From assembly GCA_965221735.1 (NCBI GenBank), contig OZ244910.1, positions 2,046,001-2,110,000 on the forward strand: 64,000 nt of DNA. Direction: 5' to 3'. Under the pieces are notes generated by a model. It was given only the letters and a program-made list of their open reading frames with translations. It was not told where the DNA came from and ran no database searches. Position 1 is the stretch's first letter; every line of letters starts with the position of its first letter. Positions 1-7,831 of this stretch are shown here, piece by piece. A program made the position numbers and the translations under genes. Source of the DNA: UBA2991 sp965221735 (GTDB taxonomy: Bacteria > Chloroflexota > Dehalococcoidia > Tepidiformales > Tepidiformaceae).

Positions 1-2
1 GC

Positions 3-878
3 ATGTCGGACACGACACGGGGCCTCACCTTCGCGGGGTGGCATCGGGGGTACGGCCCCCCGCAGCCGGGGCTGATGGCGATGCTCGCCCCCTACTGCTA
101 CCGCTGTCCGATCGGGCTCACGCCCGATTCCTGCGACATCGCCTGCCTCGACGCGTCGTTCGAGCTGATCGACGCCCAGACCACGTCGCGTCCGGCGGCT
201 GTGCTGACGGAGCCGATCTTCTCCGCCGGGGGCGTCATCGAGCCGCCTGCGGGCTGGCTTTCCGAGCTCAAGGCGCGATGCGAAGAGCGGGGCATGCTGC
301 TCATCCTCGACGAGGAGCAGACGGGGCTGGGCAAGACGGGCGACACCTTCGCGTTCGAGCAGGAAGGGGTCGTACCGGACATCCTCACGCTGGCGAAGCA
401 CTTCGGCGGTGGCATCACGCTGTCGTCGGTCAGCACGTCGGCGGAGATCGAGGAGCGTGTGGTGGCGGAGGAGTTCATCGTCACGCACTCGCACTCGAAC
501 GACCCGCTCGCCTGCGCGGCCGGCCGGGCGACCCTCGACGTGCTGGAAGGGGAAGGACTGGCGGGTGTCGCAAAACGACTGGGAGGCCGGCTGAAGTCGA
601 AGCTGCAGGCGCTGGCGGAGCGCTTCGAGATCGTGGGCGACGTCCGCGGACGGGGCTTGCTGCTGGGCATCGAGCTCGTCCGCGACCGCGAAACGAAAGA
701 GCCGGCAACGACGGAGGGTCGCGCCATCGCCCGGCACTGCCTCGAGAACGGGCTGATCTTCAGCCTCCGGCGCGAGGGCTCCGTCCTGCGGTTCGTGCCC
801 CCGGCGAGCACGACGGAGGAGCAGATCGACGAGGCAGCCGCGATCCTCGAGGAGGCGATCGCAGAGGTGTGCCGGTAG
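3..878 (+). CDS. class III aminotransferase, 2,2-dialkylglycine decarboxylase-like (5' partial)
   Basis: PLP-dependent class III (AT_II fold type I) enzyme. The window opens inside the gene, so the N-terminal third is missing and the ATG at 3 is probably internal. Visible residues include the PLP-contacting DEEQTG (103-108 of the visible part; usually DE[VA]QTG) and the Schiff-base lysine in LAKHFGGG (K132). The C-terminal half, with GDVRGRGLLLGIELV and RDRETKEPA, reads closest to 2,2-dialkylglycine decarboxylases rather than to ornithine or GABA aminotransferases, so decarboxylation-coupled transamination is possible. The substrate is inferred from family resemblance only. A small Zn-ribbon gene follows. 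Confidence 0.85.
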   Translation: MSDTTRGLTFAGWHRGYGPPQPGLMAMLAPYCYRCPIGLTPDSCDIACLDASFELIDAQTTSRPAAVLTEPIFSAGGVIEPPAGWLSELKARCEERGMLLILDEEQTGLGKTGDTFAFEQEGVVPDILTLAKHFGGGITLSSVSTSAEIEERVVAEEFIVTHSHSNDPLACAAGRATLDVLEGEGLAGVAKRLGGRLKSKLQALAERFEIVGDVRGRGLLLGIELVRDRETKEPATTEGRAIARHCLENGLIFSLRREGSVLRFVPPASTTEEQIDEAAAILEEAIAEVCR

Positions 879-902
879 GCCAGGCTTCATTCGGTTGTCG
901 GG

Positions 903-908
903 TACGCT
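903..908 (+). promoter_or_regulatory. putative -10 hexamer TACGCT for the Zn-ribbon gene
   Basis: TACGCT preceded by GGG lies 34 bases before the chosen ATG at 943. It matches the TANNNT pattern seen before many genes here. No clear -35 was found. Confidence 0.4.
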
Positions 909-942
909 GGACCCAGTCGCGATTCAGCGGAGGGAGGCGGGC

Positions 943-1158
943 ATGTCAGCGGAACCACTCAGCTACTCGTGCACGAGGTGCTCAAGCCCGTCGTTCACGA
1001 CGGAGGACCTGTTCTTTGCGGGGAAGTGGGGGCGCTTCTTCGACATGCAGAGCAAGAAGTTCACGGCGGTGATGTGCGAGAACTGCGGGTACACGGAGTT
1101 CTACCGCCAGCAGAGCAGCAGGGCAGGGAACATCCTCGACGTCCTCGCGAGCGGCTAG
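943..1158 (+). CDS. small zinc-ribbon protein
   Basis: A 71-residue protein with two CxxC knuckles, CTRC near the N-terminus and CENC in the middle, separated by a basic/aromatic stretch (GKWGRFFDMQSKKF). This is the layout of the predicted nucleic-acid-binding Zn-ribbon proteins of the COG3478 type. The start at 943 is chosen because a purine-rich GGAGGGAGG sits just upstream; an in-frame TTG at 895 would add 16 residues lacking any family feature. The function is unknown beyond metal binding. It ends 3 bases from the stop of the convergent CoA-transferase. Confidence 0.75.
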   Translation: MSAEPLSYSCTRCSSPSFTTEDLFFAGKWGRFFDMQSKKFTAVMCENCGYTEFYRQQSSRAGNILDVLASG

Positions 1159-1161
1159 GAC

Positions 1162-2346
1162 TCAGGTAACGCCGGACTCGCGCAGGGCCTCGATCTCGTC
1201 CCAGGAGTAGCCGAGCTCGGTCAGGTAGCGCTCGGTGGAGTCCCCGAGCTCGGGCGGCGGGGCGACCTCGGTCCGGGGCTCGCGGCCGAACTGGATGGGG
1301 CTTCCGACGACGAGCGCCTCGCCAAGGGAGGCGTGGGGCATCGTCGCGATGTAGCCGTTCTCGCGAGCCTGGGGGTCGGCAAGGATGTCGGCGTAGGTCT
1401 GGACGGGGCCGCAGAAGATGTCGCGGGCGCGGAAGCGGGCGATCCACTCGTCCGTCGTGCCGGTGCGGATGCCCTTTTCGAGGTGGGGCATGATGTCGGC
1501 CATGCCGGCGGCGCGGGAGCGGTCGTCGGGGTAGCGCTCGGCGAGGTCGTTCAGGCCGAGCTCGTCGCAGAGGGATGCGAACTTGTCGGTCGTCGCGCCC
1601 CCGATGACGAGCCAGCCGTCTGCGGTCTGGAAGGCGCGCCAGACGGAGCGGGAGGTGAGGAGGGGGTGGCCAAGGCCGGCGCGCGGAGCGGTGTCCCCGG
1701 AGAAGGACGCGGTGTTGATCTCCCAGGACTGGAGGGCGATCTGGGAGCCGTAGAGAGAGACGTCGACCTGCTCGCCCTTGCCCGTGCGCCCACGCTGGAC
1801 GAGGGCGGCGAGGATGCCGGAGCAGAGGATCATGGCGCCGACCTGGTCGGCGATGGCGGCGCCGGTGGGGGTGGGAGGGCCGTCTTCGGGGCCGCTGCGG
1901 AGCATGATGCCGCCGGAGGCCTGGCCGATGATGTCGTTTCCGGGAACGGGGGTGCGATCGCCGTGGGGGCCGAAGGCTGAGGCGCAGGCGTAGACGATGC
2001 GGGGGTTGAGGGCGGAGAAGGTCTCGTAATCGAAGCCGAGGCGGTCCATCGCGCCCGGGCGCATGTTGCTGACGACGACATCCACCTCCCTGACGAAGCG
2101 GTGAACGATCTCGCGGGCCTCGGGGCGGCGCACGTCGAGGGTGATGCTGTGCTTGCCGCGGTTGTGGGCGACGAAGTAGGAGGTGGGGGCGCTGTTGCGG
2201 GCGCCGACGCCGCGGCCGCGCTCCCCCTGGCGGTGTTCGACCTTGATGACCTCGGCGCCCATGTCGGCCAGGAGCGTGGTGGCGTAGGGGCCCTGCTGGG
2301 CCCAGGTGAAATCGAGCACACGGATGCCTTCGAGCGGACGTCCCAT
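1162..2346 (-). CDS. CaiB/BaiF family CoA-transferase
   Basis: Type III CoA-transferase of 394 residues, which moves CoA between carboxylic acids through a covalent aspartyl intermediate. The N-terminus LEGIRVLDFTWAQQGPY and AEVIKVEHRQGERGR are typical of the family. The likely catalytic aspartate is D167 in IADQVGAM, aligned with the GDSNTGMH region of formyl-CoA transferase. The start at 2346 is preceded by GGAGGG. The closest match by eye in this window is the CoA-transferase at 25760-26941. The substrate cannot be read from sequence. Confidence 0.93.
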   Translation of the reverse strand: MGRPLEGIRVLDFTWAQQGPYATTLLADMGAEVIKVEHRQGERGRGVGARNSAPTSYFVAHNRGKHSITLDVRRPEAREIVHRFVREVDVVVSNMRPGAMDRLGFDYETFSALNPRIVYACASAFGPHGDRTPVPGNDIIGQASGGIMLRSGPEDGPPTPTGAAIADQVGAMILCSGILAALVQRGRTGKGEQVDVSLYGSQIALQSWEINTASFSGDTAPRAGLGHPLLTSRSVWRAFQTADGWLVIGGATTDKFASLCDELGLNDLAERYPDDRSRAAGMADIMPHLEKGIRTGTTDEWIARFRARDIFCGPVQTYADILADPQARENGYIATMPHASLGEALVVGSPIQFGREPRTEVAPPPELGDSTERYLTELGYSWDEIEALRESGVT

Positions 2347-2403
2347 GTCTTCCCTCCGCAGTCGTGGGGAGCATGGCACAGGGGCGGGCGGAGGCGCGAG
2401 GGG

Positions 2404-3420
2404 CTACGGGAGGAGGCGGACCTTGATGGAGCCGGAGGACTTGTCGTCGGCGGTCTGGAAGGCCTCGGGGGCGCGGTCGAGGGGGAAGGTGTGGGTGACG
2501 AGGGGCTGGAGGGGCTCGATGAGCTCGTCGAGGAGGTCGGTGGCGAGCCCGAACTCGGTGCGGGGGCCGGGGCGGCCGTAGCAGACGGCGCCGACGAGGC
2601 GCACCTCCTTCAGGAGAAGGGGCGTCGCGGGCAGGGAGACCTCGCTGCCGAAGGCGCCGAGCATGACGACGGTGCCCCGGTTGCGGACGAGGGCGATGCC
2701 CTCATCGATGGTGGGGGCGCTGCCGCCGACGGTCTCGATGACGGCGTCGACGGGGAGGCCCTTCAGCTCCTTGCGGGCCGTCTCGCCGTCGGGAAAGACG
2801 GCGGTCGCGCCGAGGGCCTGCGCCATCTCGGCCTGGAAGGGATGGCGGGCGGTGAGGTAGACCTCGGTCGCGCCGGCGCGGCGGGCGACGAGCAGGTTCA
2901 CAAGGCCGACGGTGCCGGCGCCGAGGATGACGGTGCGGGTTCCGAGGCGGATGCCGGCTTCGCTGACAGCGTGGACGGCGACGGCGACCGGCTCGGCAAG
3001 GGAACCGTCTTCGGGCGAGACGCGGTCGGGGAGGGGGTAGACGGAGGTGGCGGGGGCGAGCATGGCCTCGGCCATTCCGCCGGCGCCATCACCACCGAGG
3101 AAGACGCGGTTCTGGCAGTGCCAGGTCTGGCCGGTGAGGCACTCGTAGCAGCGGAAGCAGACGGCGACCGGCTCGACGGAGACGTGGGCGCCGGCCTCGA
3201 GCTCGACGCCGTCGCCCACGGCCTCAACCACGCCGCCGACCTCGTGGCCGGGGGTGTTCACGGCAGGACCGCCGCGGCGGTAGCTGTGCAGGTCGCTGCC
3301 GCAGATGCCGGCTCCGACGACGCGCAGGCGCACCCAGCCGGGAGGGGGATCGGTCAACTCACGCTCGATGACGTCGACGGCGCGGGGACCGGCCCAGGAG
3401 ACCGCCTGCATGGTGCTCAC
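2404..3420 (-). CDS. zinc-binding medium-chain dehydrogenase
   Basis: Zn-dependent alcohol/polyol dehydrogenase-type MDR protein of about 338 residues. The catalytic zinc ligands lie in GICGSDLHS and in PGHEVGG. A structural-zinc lobe carries four closely spaced cysteines (CFRCYECLTGQTWHC). The cofactor-binding Rossmann glycine motif is AGTVGLVN. I place the start at GTG 3420 because a TATCAT hexamer lies 7 bases before it, as in other leaderless-looking genes here; ATG 3411 and ATG 3429 are alternatives. It may oxidise an alcohol feeding the neighbouring CoA-transferase, which is only an inference from proximity. Confidence 0.92.
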   Translation of the reverse strand: MSTMQAVSWAGPRAVDVIERELTDPPPGWVRLRVVGAGICGSDLHSYRRGGPAVNTPGHEVGGVVEAVGDGVELEAGAHVSVEPVAVCFRCYECLTGQTWHCQNRVFLGGDGAGGMAEAMLAPATSVYPLPDRVSPEDGSLAEPVAVAVHAVSEAGIRLGTRTVILGAGTVGLVNLLVARRAGATEVYLTARHPFQAEMAQALGATAVFPDGETARKELKGLPVDAVIETVGGSAPTIDEGIALVRNRGTVVMLGAFGSEVSLPATPLLLKEVRLVGAVCYGRPGPRTEFGLATDLLDELIEPLQPLVTHTFPLDRAPEAFQTADDKSSGSIKVRLLP

Positions 3421-3427
3421 GAGACGC

Positions 3428-3433
3428 ATGATA
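3428..3433 (-). promoter_or_regulatory. -10 hexamer TATCAT, leaderless-type, for the MDR dehydrogenase
   Basis: TATCAT on the minus strand, 7 bases before GTG 3420. It is back to back with a plus-strand TATGCT at 3467-3472 that would serve the divergent membrane protein. Confidence 0.5.
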
Positions 3434-3502
3434 CCGGGCTTACATCCGGACATCGGCGGGGGCGGGTATGCTGGGCGCCGGGACCATCCCCCGGGAGCGG
3501 CT

Positions 3503-3829
3503 GTGACGTCAGAGCAGGACCGGGGTCTCCTTGCGTTCGTCGCAGGCCAGCTCAGGAGCGTTCCCGCGTTTTCGTGGTGGATAGGGCTGTCCTACTGGGC
3601 GGGGCTGGCCATCGTGGCGGCGGCGGCGCTGGGCGTGCTGGTGATGTTCGCCATCCTGGTGAATCCCCTGACCGCGGTGCTGGCAGGCGTGATCGTGGTG
3701 GCGCTGGCGGTGGCGCTGACCGGAGGCGTCACGCGACGCCGGCGCCTTCCTCCCGAGACGCTGTTCTATGCGGCGCTTGCACTGATCCCGCTGTTCATCG
3801 CCCTGGCGCTGATCGCCATCATCACCTGA
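3503..3829 (+). CDS. small membrane protein, unknown function
   Basis: A 108-residue protein with a short soluble N-terminus and about three hydrophobic segments: WWIGLSYWAGLAIVAAAAL, the following LAGVIVVALAVAL, and LALIPLFIALALIAIIT at the C-terminus. A basic TRRRRLPP loop separates the last two. GTG 3503 has GGGAGCGG upstream and a TATGCT hexamer at 3467-3472; the much longer open frame starting upstream is antisense to the dehydrogenase. I do not recognise the family. Confidence 0.65.
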   Translation: MTSEQDRGLLAFVAGQLRSVPAFSWWIGLSYWAGLAIVAAAALGVLVMFAILVNPLTAVLAGVIVVALAVALTGGVTRRRRLPPETLFYAALALIPLFIALALIAIIT

Positions 3830-3888
3830 GCCGCCAAGCTTCCTCCTGAGTAGACTCCGCGCGCGGCCTGGGCCGCGGGAGGTTGACG

Positions 3889-4254
3889 ATGGCGCGAGAG
3901 TACATCGACGTGCTCCGGCTTCCGGAGAGCGTGCCGTGGCACTACAGCCAGGCAGTGAAGGTAGGCGACACGGTCTACGTGGCAGGGCAGGTGGGCGCCG
4001 GCGAGGGCAGCATCGAGGCGCAGACGCAGAAGGCGTACGAGAGCGTCGTGGACGTGCTGGCGAAGGCGGGGGCGACGATGGACCACGTCGTGCGCGAGAC
4101 CGTCTACCTCGCGGACCGCTCGAAGCTGCCGGAAGTGGCGAAGGTCCGGGAGACGTTCTACGGCGACCGCTTCCCGGCGAGCACGGCTGTCTTCAGCGGG
4201 TCCGGCGACGGCTACGACATCGAGATCGAGGTGACGGCGGTTATCGACGACTAG
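3889..4254 (+). CDS. RidA/YjgF/UK114 family protein
   Basis: A 121-residue Rid-family protein, about the usual length. Typical members are trimers that hydrolyse reactive enamines and imines released by PLP enzymes. The motifs VGDTVYVAGQVG, AGATMDHVVRETVYL and the C-terminal FPASTAVFSGSG are characteristic, although the usual catalytic arginine context near the C-terminus (R-x-x-V/E) is not obvious, so this may be a divergent subgroup. ATG 3889 is preceded by GGGAGG and a TAGACT hexamer at 3851-3856. Its last 14 bases overlap the end of the convergent nucleotidyltransferase. Confidence 0.9.
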   Translation: MAREYIDVLRLPESVPWHYSQAVKVGDTVYVAGQVGAGEGSIEAQTQKAYESVVDVLAKAGATMDHVVRETVYLADRSKLPEVAKVRETFYGDRFPASTAVFSGSGDGYDIEIEVTAVIDD

Positions 4255-4975
4255 CAGCGCCGGCGCTGGCCGCGAAGAGGCGCTCGGCCTCGCGCAGGTC
4301 GTCGGCCGTATCGATGTCGTACCAGAAGTGGCCGCTGACATCGACGGTGCCGAGACGCCGGTCGCGCGTGAGCACGGCGAAGATGTCGCTCAGGCCGCAG
4401 TCGTCGGGAGCGGCATCGACGGCATCCCAGATGGCGGGTGAGCAGACAAAGGCGCCTGCATCGAGCGCATCCCAGCCGGCCAGGGACTTGCCGATGGCGG
4501 TCACGAACCCGGCCTCGTCGGTGGCGAGCTTGGTCGCCTCGTCCGTATAGCCGTGGTCGCGGGGGGCGCGGTCGGCGGCGACGCGGCAGGTGTCGCCGAG
4601 AGGGTCGGAGGCGGCGGAGTCGAGGAGCGCCTGGAGGAGCTGCGGGGAGAAGGCGTGGTCGCACATGACGAGGAGGAAGGGTTCCTCGCCGCAGTAGTCG
4701 CGGGCGGTGGCGAGGGAGTAGGAGGCGCCCTGGCGAAAGCGGGGGTTGGCGGCGAACTCGAGGGGCAGGCGCGCCCACTCCTGGGCGCCCTGGCGGACGG
4801 CGCGCTCGCCGTGGCCCGTCACAACGAGGGCCTGCCCGACGCCTGCTACGGCGAGGGCCTCGAGGGTGTGGCCGACGAGCGGCTTGCCCGCGAGGGGAAC
4901 GAGGGGCTTGGGGAGGGTGGAGCCGGTCTCACTGAGACGCTGGCCACGGCCCGCCGCGAGGACGACTGCCTTCAT
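4241..4975 (-). CDS. nucleotidyltransferase, inositol-phosphate cytidylyltransferase-like
   Basis: NTP_transferase fold protein of 244 residues. The nucleotide loop is AAGRGQRL followed by the PKPLVPLAGKPL signature, and the metal-site region is LLVMCDHAFSP. Late motifs ATKLATDEAG, IGKSLAGWDALDAGAF and FWYDIDTADDL resemble the cytidylyltransferase half of archaeal-type inositol-1-phosphate cytidylyltransferases; sugar-1-phosphate transfer is the alternative. No CDP-alcohol phosphotransferase domain is fused. A TAAGAT hexamer lies at 5013-5018. It could supply an activated head group for a lipid or solute, which is inference. Confidence 0.8.
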   Translation of the reverse strand: MKAVVLAAGRGQRLSETGSTLPKPLVPLAGKPLVGHTLEALAVAGVGQALVVTGHGERAVRQGAQEWARLPLEFAANPRFRQGASYSLATARDYCGEEPFLLVMCDHAFSPQLLQALLDSAASDPLGDTCRVAADRAPRDHGYTDEATKLATDEAGFVTAIGKSLAGWDALDAGAFVCSPAIWDAVDAAPDDCGLSDIFAVLTRDRRLGTVDVSGHFWYDIDTADDLREAERLFAASAGAASRR

Positions 4976-5041
4976 GAACGCTCCGGCGGGCGTGAGCCCG
5001 GAACTGGATGCGATCTTAGCCGATCCCCGTCACCGGGAGAC

Positions 5042-5070
5042 TTGATAGGAACGCCTATCTGCGATACTTT
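5042..5070 (+). promoter_or_regulatory. promoter with internal operator-like palindrome for the ABC transporter
   Basis: TTGATA (5042-5047) and TACTTT (5065-5070) are separated by 17 bases, the best sigma70-type promoter in the window. The perfect inverted repeat GATAGG-AACG-CCTATC (5044-5059) sits between the two hexamers, where a bound repressor would block polymerase. By position it would control the two transporter genes downstream. Confidence 0.6.
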
Positions 5071-5140
5071 GCCGTGGCTAACCTCGGGGCTGAGGTCGAA
5101 TTTGAGCGCTTTCGCACTCCTGACGCGCGCGCGACTGGGG

Positions 5141-6181
5141 ATGGACCCTCGTCCTTCCGCCGGAGCTACCGGTGATCTCGTCACGCGGCAGCTCTCCTTC
5201 TCCTACGGTGACGTGCGCGCGGTCGAGGACGTTTCGATCACGGTTCCGGCGGGGACGGTGACGGCGTTGCTCGGGCCGAGCGGGTGCGGCAAGACGACGC
5301 TGCTGCGGCTCATCGCCGGGCTGGAACGTCCGGACGCGGGCTCCATCCACACCGGCGGCGAGACCCTGAGCACATCCGACCGCGTGAGGCCGCCGGAGAA
5401 ACGGCGCATCGGGATGGTCTTCCAGGAAGGAGCGCTCTTTCCCCACCTGAGCGTGGCCGAAAACGTGGCCTTCGGCCTGCCCCGCGGGCCGGAACGGGCA
5501 CGCGACGTCGAGCAGGCGCTGGAGCTCGTGGGCCTGGCAGGCATGGGCAAGCGCTCGCCGACCTCGCTTTCGGGCGGGCAGCGGCAGCGCGTGGCGCTGG
5601 CCCGGGCGCTCGCCCCGGGCCCGGAGGTGCTGCTGCTGGACGAGCCGTTCGCGAACCTCGATCCCGCCCTGCGGGTCGAGCTGCGGACGGAGGTGGCCTC
5701 GCTGCTGCGGACGCTCGGGATCACGAGCGTGTTCGTGACGCACGACCAGGAGGAGGCGTTCGTGATGGGCGCCCAGGTGATCGTGATGCGAGACGGACAG
5801 GTCCTGCAAAGCGCCGCGCCCAGCGACCTCTACAGCCGGCCCGCGAACCGCTGGGTGGCGACTTTCGTGGGCGAGGCGAACGTGGTGCCCGGGCAGGGAG
5901 GCGCGGAGGCGGCGGAGACGATCGTGGGCTCCGTGCCGCTGGTGGAGGCGGGATCGGCCATATGCGAGGTGCTGGTGCGACCCGAGCACCTCGCGCTGGA
6001 AGCGGGGGAGGCGTGGGAGGTCGAGCAGCTTGAGTTCTACGGGCACGACACGCTCTACGTGCTCAAGGACGAGCACGGAGAGAAGCTGATGGTGCGCGCG
6101 AGCGGCGCACCCCGATACGTCAACGGCGACCGCACATCGGTGCGGTATGCCGGCCCGCCGACGGTCGCTTTCGAAGCGTAG
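5141..6181 (+). CDS. ABC transporter ATP-binding protein, iron/polyamine (FbpC/PotA) type
   Basis: A 346-residue ATPase. Visible motifs: Walker A GPSGCGKT (45-52), signature LSGGQRQ (143-149), Walker B VLLLDE (163-168) and the switch histidine in FVTHDQEEA (H201). The C-terminal hundred residues form the TOBE-like regulatory region of the Fe3+/thiamine/polyamine importer ATPases. The start ATG 5141 lies 70 bases after the promoter; the long upstream extension of the frame is antisense to the nucleotidyltransferase. The permease follows after 5 bases. No substrate-binding protein gene adjoins, so the solute (iron is my guess) is not proven. Confidence 0.93.
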   Translation: MDPRPSAGATGDLVTRQLSFSYGDVRAVEDVSITVPAGTVTALLGPSGCGKTTLLRLIAGLERPDAGSIHTGGETLSTSDRVRPPEKRRIGMVFQEGALFPHLSVAENVAFGLPRGPERARDVEQALELVGLAGMGKRSPTSLSGGQRQRVALARALAPGPEVLLLDEPFANLDPALRVELRTEVASLLRTLGITSVFVTHDQEEAFVMGAQVIVMRDGQVLQSAAPSDLYSRPANRWVATFVGEANVVPGQGGAEAAETIVGSVPLVEAGSAICEVLVRPEHLALEAGEAWEVEQLEFYGHDTLYVLKDEHGEKLMVRASGAPRYVNGDRTSVRYAGPPTVAFEA

Positions 6182-6186
6182 TCGCT

Positions 6187-7818
6187 GTGGTGCGCGCACG
6201 GGCCCTGGCCGGCGCCGCCAGACGGGCGGCGGGCATTCGCGGGCCGCTGTGGCTGTGGCTGGCGGCGCTCGTCATCGCGGCGCTGTTCGCGGTGCCGGTC
6301 GGGTATCTCGTCGCCCGCAACATCACGGAGGGGAGCGAGACGCTCTCCATCCTGTTCTCGCGCGACACAGCCGACCCGCTCCTGAACACGCTCCTGCTGG
6401 CCGTGACCGTGTCGGCGGCTTCGGCGGCGGTCGGAACGCTGCTGGCGTGGCTGACGATGCGGACGGACCTGCCGCTGCGAGGGGCCTGGCGGGTGATCGC
6501 CCCGCTGCCCCTGGTGCTGCCTTCGTTCGTGGCGGGGGCGGCGCTTCTGGCGGCGGTCTCGCCGGGCGGACTGGCGGAGGAGGTGCTGAACCCGCTGGGG
6601 CTCGACACCCCCGGACGCCTCGACGGGTTCTGGGGGGCGTTTCTTGTCCTGACGGCGGTGTGCTACCCGTACGTGTACCTCCCGGCAGCGGCGCGCATCG
6701 GCGGGCTGCCGCCGTCGCTGGAGGAGGCGTCGCGCCTGCTCGGGGAGGGCGGACTCGGCACCTTCCGGCGGGTTGTGTGGCCGCAGGTGCGAACGGCGGT
6801 GCAGGCGGGAACGCTGCTCGTGTTCCTGTACGTGGTCAGCGACTTCGGCGTGGTCAAGCTGATGGGGTACGAGACGCTCTCGACGAACGTCTTCGTGAAC
6901 CGCCTCTACGATGCGCCGCTGGCGTTCTCGCTGGGGCTGATCCTGGCGGTGGTGGCGCTGGCGGTCGCGGGGCTGGAACGGGCCTCGGCGAACCGGTCAC
7001 TGGCGCATCTCGCGCCCGGCGGGGTTCGGGCGCGACGGGTATCGCTGGGGGCGTGGAAGGCGCCAGCGATCCTGGCGGCGGTCCTGTCCGTGGGGGGCGG
7101 ATTGATCGCGCCGGTCGTCGTGCTGGCGTGGTGGGCCTACCGGGGGCTGGCGCACACCGGAAGCGGTTTCGACCGCACGAGCATCGATGTCGGCGCACTC
7201 GGCGAACCGGTGCTGAACACGGTGGTCGCGGCAGTGGTGACGGCGGGGGTGGCGGTGGTGGTGGTCCTCCCCCTGGCGTACCTCACGAGCCGGTACGGCG
7301 GACGGGCGGCGGGGGCGGTACACACCATCGTGGCGGGGAGCTTCGCGGTGCCGGGGCTGCTCATCGCGCTGGCGGTGGTGTTCATGGCGCTTAAGGTGCC
7401 CGGGCTCGACTTCCTCTACCTGACGCTGCCGCTGCTGATCTTCGCGTACGTGGTGCACTTCGGGGTGCAGGCGCTTCGCAGCGCCGAGGTGGGGGTGGCG
7501 ACGGTCGACCGGCGGCTGGAGGAAGCGGCGCAGACGCTGGGGGCGGGGCGATTGCGACGGCTGCTGCGGATCGAGGCGCCGTTGATGGCTCCGGCGCTGG
7601 CGGCGGGTGGGGGACTCGTGCTGCTCTCGACGATGAAGGAGCTTCCGGCGACGTTGCTGGCCTCGCCCATCGGCTTCGAAACGCTGGCGACGCGTATCTG
7701 GAACTCGAACGAGGATGGGTTCCTAGCCGACATGGGGCTCGCCAGCGTGGTGCTGGTGGCGGTCTCGGCCCTGTTGACGTGGCTGCTCGTGATCCGGAAC
7801 GCAGAGCACCTGCGCTAG
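6187..7818 (+). CDS. ABC transporter permease, two-domain FbpB-type
   Basis: A 543-residue inner-membrane permease with two fused binding-protein-dependent transport domains, as in bacterial Fe3+ permeases. About twelve hydrophobic segments are visible. Each half has a cytoplasmic EAA-type loop: LEEASRLLGEGGLGTFRRV in the first and LEEAAQTLGAGRLRRLLRI in the second, for docking to the ATPase encoded 5 bases upstream. GTG 6187 is the start. With the ATPase it forms a two-gene operon that lacks the expected periplasmic binding protein. Confidence 0.93.
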   Translation: MVRARALAGAARRAAGIRGPLWLWLAALVIAALFAVPVGYLVARNITEGSETLSILFSRDTADPLLNTLLLAVTVSAASAAVGTLLAWLTMRTDLPLRGAWRVIAPLPLVLPSFVAGAALLAAVSPGGLAEEVLNPLGLDTPGRLDGFWGAFLVLTAVCYPYVYLPAAARIGGLPPSLEEASRLLGEGGLGTFRRVVWPQVRTAVQAGTLLVFLYVVSDFGVVKLMGYETLSTNVFVNRLYDAPLAFSLGLILAVVALAVAGLERASANRSLAHLAPGGVRARRVSLGAWKAPAILAAVLSVGGGLIAPVVVLAWWAYRGLAHTGSGFDRTSIDVGALGEPVLNTVVAAVVTAGVAVVVVLPLAYLTSRYGGRAAGAVHTIVAGSFAVPGLLIALAVVFMALKVPGLDFLYLTLPLLIFAYVVHFGVQALRSAEVGVATVDRRLEEAAQTLGAGRLRRLLRIEAPLMAPALAAGGGLVLLSTMKELPATLLASPIGFETLATRIWNSNEDGFLADMGLASVVLVAVSALLTWLLVIRNAEHLR

Positions 7819-7831
7819 GCGGGCCGGGTCG

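Noticed and set aside
5074..5175. Possible 33-codon leader ORF starting GTG just after the ABC promoter
   Set aside because: Only 3 bases after the -10 hexamer, too close for a transcription start, and no conserved sequence is evident.
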